Shown here in pieces: positions 61,429 to 64,000 of a DNA stretch of 64,000 bases. The position numbers and the translations under genes were made by a program. The DNA is taken from positions 62,001 through 126,000 of the forward strand of contig JACPYM010000005.1 in assembly GCA_016196035.1 (NCBI GenBank). The letters are read 5' to 3'. The stretch is from Acidobacteriota bacterium. Its GTDB lineage: Bacteria; Acidobacteriota; Blastocatellia; RBC074. The notes under the pieces were generated by a model. That model had not been told where the DNA came from. It made no database searches and was given only the letters and a program-made list of their open reading frames with translations. Each line of letters starts with the position of its first letter. Position 1 is the first letter of the stretch.

Positions 61429-63957
61429 TCAGTTGTCGTTGCCCTTGCCCTTTTTGCCCTTCTTGGACGGTTCGGGCGTCGGTTCGGGCGTCGGCGCGCG
61501 CACGATTTTGGGCCGCGACTCAACGCGCGTGGGTTCAGGCGGCAAGGGTCTGGGCGTCGGTTCGGGTTTGTTCACGACCGGCGCGGGTGGGGACGCGGGC
61601 GCATTGTCGCGCGTTGCGCCACCCGACCGGCCGCCCAGCGGGTCGAGATTGGGTAAGTCGCTTGAGCCGGGCAGCAGGTCGCCTTTGGCGCTCGCCAATT
61701 TAGAGCGTTCGTTGGCGTGTTCGCGCGCGCGCGTTAACTGCAACTGGCGCAAATCATCCGGGAGTGGGGGCGCTTTCGGAAACTTTTCTTTCGGCTTGTC
61801 CTGCATGAACGGCTTCATGAATTCATTCCAGAACGGCAGCGCCGCCGAAGCGCCCGATTCGCCTTTGCCCAGCGTTTGTTTCGAGTCGCTGTAGCCGATC
61901 CACACGCCGGTCGTGTATTTGGCCGTGTAGCCGATAAACCAGGCGTCGCTGAATTCGTTGACCGTCCCGGTCTTGCCCGCGACTTCGTGACCAGCGGCGT
62001 TGGCCCCGCGCGCGGTGCCTTCCAGCACCACGCCGCGCATCAGGTCAACCATCTGCGAGGCGACGTATTCGCTCAGCACTTTGTAGGATTTCGGCTTGGC
62101 TTCTTCGATGACGTTGCCGTCACGATCCACGACCTTGCGAATCCAGACCGGTTCGACGCGCACGCCCGCGTTGGGGAATACCGAATAGGCCGAAACCATC
62201 GGCAGCAGCGGCTCTTCGGTCGCGCCCAGCGCCGAGGGCAGGAAAGGCGCCATCGGATTGGGCAGCCCCATGCGCTTGACCATGTTCACGCCGTTGTTGA
62301 TGCCGATTTCATCCAGCACGCGCACCGCCGGAATGTTGCGCGAGAGGGCAAAGGCTTTGCGAATCGGCATCGCGCCCATGAATTGATCGTCGTAATTGTG
62401 CGGCTGCCAGTTGCCGCGTTTGAAAGGCGCATCGTCCACGACATCATCGGGGCGTAAACCCCATTCGAGCGCGGCGGCATAGATGAAGGGTTTGAAGGCC
62501 GACCCGGTTTGGCGATTGGCCTGGGTGGCGTGATTGAACTTGGTCGTCGAGAAATCATAGCCGCCCACCAGCGCCTTGATCTCGCCGGTTTTGGATTCGA
62601 TAGAGACGAGCGCCGTTTGCACTTCGGGTTCGGGTTCCAGCTTGACCTTGAGCGTCTTCTTGGCTTCGTCTACGGCTTCGACGCGGAATTGCGCGAGGTC
62701 GCCGCGTTTGAAAAGTTTGCCGGGCGCTTTGTTGACAGCACCCGTTTCCGCTGCCGAGACCAGCGCCGAAAACGAGCCGAACGAAACCAGCGCCGCGCGC
62801 TCATTCACCTCTTTGACCACGCCGGTGAGGATCTCTTCGACTTTGGGCGCGACAGCAGACCAGGTGTAATGCTGATAATTTTCGAGCGTCGTGGCGTCGT
62901 CGCGGTCGAGGATGTTTTCGAACTCGATGCTTTTCCAGCCGTGGCGCTTTTGATAATTGCGCGCGCCTTTGCGCACGGCTTCGACGGCTAGTTTTTGGGC
63001 TTCGGCATCGAGCGTCGTGTAAACGCTCAAGCCCGCCTTGTAAACATCCATCGCATCCTGTGAATTGCGTTCCAGCACGCGTTGCAATTCCTGCCGGACT
63101 TCTTCGATGAAGTAGGCGTAGGGCGATTTGTCGTTCTTGTTGCGGACTTCGTTGGGATTGGTGCCTAGCGGTTTGGCCTTGGCAATATCGGCCTCGGCTT
63201 GCGAGACGAAACCGGCTTCGGCCATTGCTTGTAAGACTAGATTGCGCCGGTCTTTGGCGGCCTTGGGGCGCAGGATCGGCGAATACTGCTGCGGCGCTTT
63301 GGGCAACGACGCGAGCAACGCGTACTGTTCCAGGCTCAAGTCCTTGAGCGATTTGCTGAAATAATAATTCGCGGCGGCCTCAAACCCATACGCGCCGCCG
63401 CCTAGGAAGATTTGATTGCAATAAAGCGAAAAGATCTGTTCTTTGGTGTAAACGCGCTCGATCTGCAAGGCGTAAATGGCTTCTTTGAATTTGCGCACCC
63501 ACGAACGTTCCTTGCTCAGAAATAATTCGCGCGCTAATTGCTGGGTCAAGGTCGAAGTCCCTTTGGCGCGCGTGCCGCGCGTCAGGCTTTGTACGACCGC
63601 ACCCGCCAACCGATAGGGATCGAGACCGAAATGATCGAAGAAGCGCGTGTCTTCGATGGCCATAATGGCCTCGCGCATGCGCGCGGGAATTTGCTCATAA
63701 CTCAGCGGAATGCGACGTTCCAGCGCCAGTTCGCCGATCACTGTCTTGCCGTCATCGGCAAACACTTTGGTGATTTCCGCCGGACGATAGTCGGCCAGCG
63801 CGTCCACTTCAGCGGCATAGCTGGTGAAATTGAGTTGATAGGCCACCACCAAACCCGTCAATCCGCCCGCTACCATCGCCAGCACGGCCAGCGCGCCGAG
63901 CTTTGAGCGGCGGAAGAATTCTTCCAACCCATCGGTCAATTCGTTCAATTTATCCAT
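61429..63957 (-). CDS. Penicillin-binding protein 1A-type bifunctional peptidoglycan synthase
   Basis: 842 aa from ATG 63957. One N-terminal membrane helix (LGALAVLAMVAGGLTGLVVA). The GT51 glycosyltransferase domain shows AIEDTRFFDHFGLDPYRLAG, GTSTLTQQLARELFLSKERS and FLGGGAYGFEAAANYYFSKS. The transpeptidase has the SxxK serine in TGSAFKPFIYAAALE, SRN in LSRNIPAVRVLD and KTGT in GKTGTVNEFSDAWF. It polymerises and crosslinks peptidoglycan at the inner membrane. The C-terminal ~90 aa is Pro/Thr/Arg/Glu-rich and ends in a lysine-rich stretch (KKGKKGKGNDN). The ribosome site is weak. Confidence 0.95.
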   Translation of the reverse strand: MDKLNELTDGLEEFFRRSKLGALAVLAMVAGGLTGLVVAYQLNFTSYAAEVDALADYRPAEITKVFADDGKTVIGELALERRIPLSYEQIPARMREAIMAIEDTRFFDHFGLDPYRLAGAVVQSLTRGTRAKGTSTLTQQLARELFLSKERSWVRKFKEAIYALQIERVYTKEQIFSLYCNQIFLGGGAYGFEAAANYYFSKSLKDLSLEQYALLASLPKAPQQYSPILRPKAAKDRRNLVLQAMAEAGFVSQAEADIAKAKPLGTNPNEVRNKNDKSPYAYFIEEVRQELQRVLERNSQDAMDVYKAGLSVYTTLDAEAQKLAVEAVRKGARNYQKRHGWKSIEFENILDRDDATTLENYQHYTWSAVAPKVEEILTGVVKEVNERAALVSFGSFSALVSAAETGAVNKAPGKLFKRGDLAQFRVEAVDEAKKTLKVKLEPEPEVQTALVSIESKTGEIKALVGGYDFSTTKFNHATQANRQTGSAFKPFIYAAALEWGLRPDDVVDDAPFKRGNWQPHNYDDQFMGAMPIRKAFALSRNIPAVRVLDEIGINNGVNMVKRMGLPNPMAPFLPSALGATEEPLLPMVSAYSVFPNAGVRVEPVWIRKVVDRDGNVIEEAKPKSYKVLSEYVASQMVDLMRGVVLEGTARGANAAGHEVAGKTGTVNEFSDAWFIGYTAKYTTGVWIGYSDSKQTLGKGESGASAALPFWNEFMKPFMQDKPKEKFPKAPPLPDDLRQLQLTRAREHANERSKLASAKGDLLPGSSDLPNLDPLGGRSGGATRDNAPASPPAPVVNKPEPTPRPLPPEPTRVESRPKIVRAPTPEPTPEPSKKGKKGKGNDN

Positions 63958-64000
63958 AGTGCTTAGCTGTAAACGACCACGCAAACCTGCGCCCGAATTT

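Overview
The window is about 64 kb of GC-rich, gene-dense chromosomal DNA, most likely from an Acidobacteriota, and within that probably a Blastocatellia-like lineage. This is inferred from gene content: a TIGR03437-type C-terminal domain, a TIGR02999-type ECF sigma factor next to a Ser/Thr kinase, winged-helix/TolB/TPR membrane regulators, numerous short secreted proteins, and S10 and M28 secreted peptidases. No rRNA, tRNA, CRISPR array, transposase or integrase gene was seen.

Region 1 (1-11.5 kb) is signalling. A 3'-truncated S10 carboxypeptidase is followed by two tandem copies of one module: a minus-strand winged-helix/TM/TolB/TPR regulator of exactly 652 aa, a divergent small HTH protein, then a small secreted protein. 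The first HTH copy is broken by an amber codon. An ECF sigma factor and a TIGR02999-type sigma/Ser-Thr kinase operon follow. The kinase carries the same TM-TolB-TPR sensor half as the two winged-helix regulators. Region 2 (11.5-29 kb) holds a secreted trypsin-fold protease with PKD-like repeats, a Gfo/Idh/MocA oxidoreductase, a tandem pair of glycine-zipper envelope proteins, an Omp85-like barrel, a GNAT enzyme, mscL, cutC, a sigma/zinc-finger anti-sigma pair, an M28 peptidase with a damaged C terminus and small envelope proteins.

Region 3 (29-34 kb) is an accessory patch. A Tat-exported asparaginase-like enzyme is followed by a BrnT/BrnA-like toxin-antitoxin pair flanked by a second, decayed copy of the asparaginase 3' end. 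After it come a VOC protein, an AbiEii-type nucleotidyltransferase, a DUF2164 protein, a SnoaL-like protein and an orphan contractile-tail tube protein. Region 4 (34-58 kb) is an exopolysaccharide/capsule locus of Wzx/Wzy type: UDP-glucose dehydrogenase and UDP-glucuronate decarboxylase (precursor supply), Wza-like exporter, Wzc-like kinase/co-polymerase, TPR protein, two O-antigen ligase/polymerase proteins, DegT aminotransferase, Wzx flippase, asparagine synthase and three glycosyltransferases. A DUF4258/YgiT toxin-antitoxin-like pair sits between the two sugar-nucleotide genes. Region 5 (58-64 kb) is housekeeping on the minus strand: PBP1A-like peptidoglycan synthase, DinB-family protein, era, prmA and rsmE.

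The most distinctive feature is the density of non-coding repeats. (i) Heptanucleotide arrays (CTACTGA, CCGACTA, AGTAGTC, TTGTTCA, ATTGCGG and TTGAGAT types) lie at gene boundaries. They supply stop codons, replace the ribosome-binding region of the Wzc gene, and are translated inside at least three proteins. (ii) A family of 84-185 bp MITE-like hairpins with YTARATC termini sits at the 3' ends of genes, several times supplying stop codons. (iii) Several unrelated long perfect inverted repeats fill intergenic space. No gene in the window could mobilise them.
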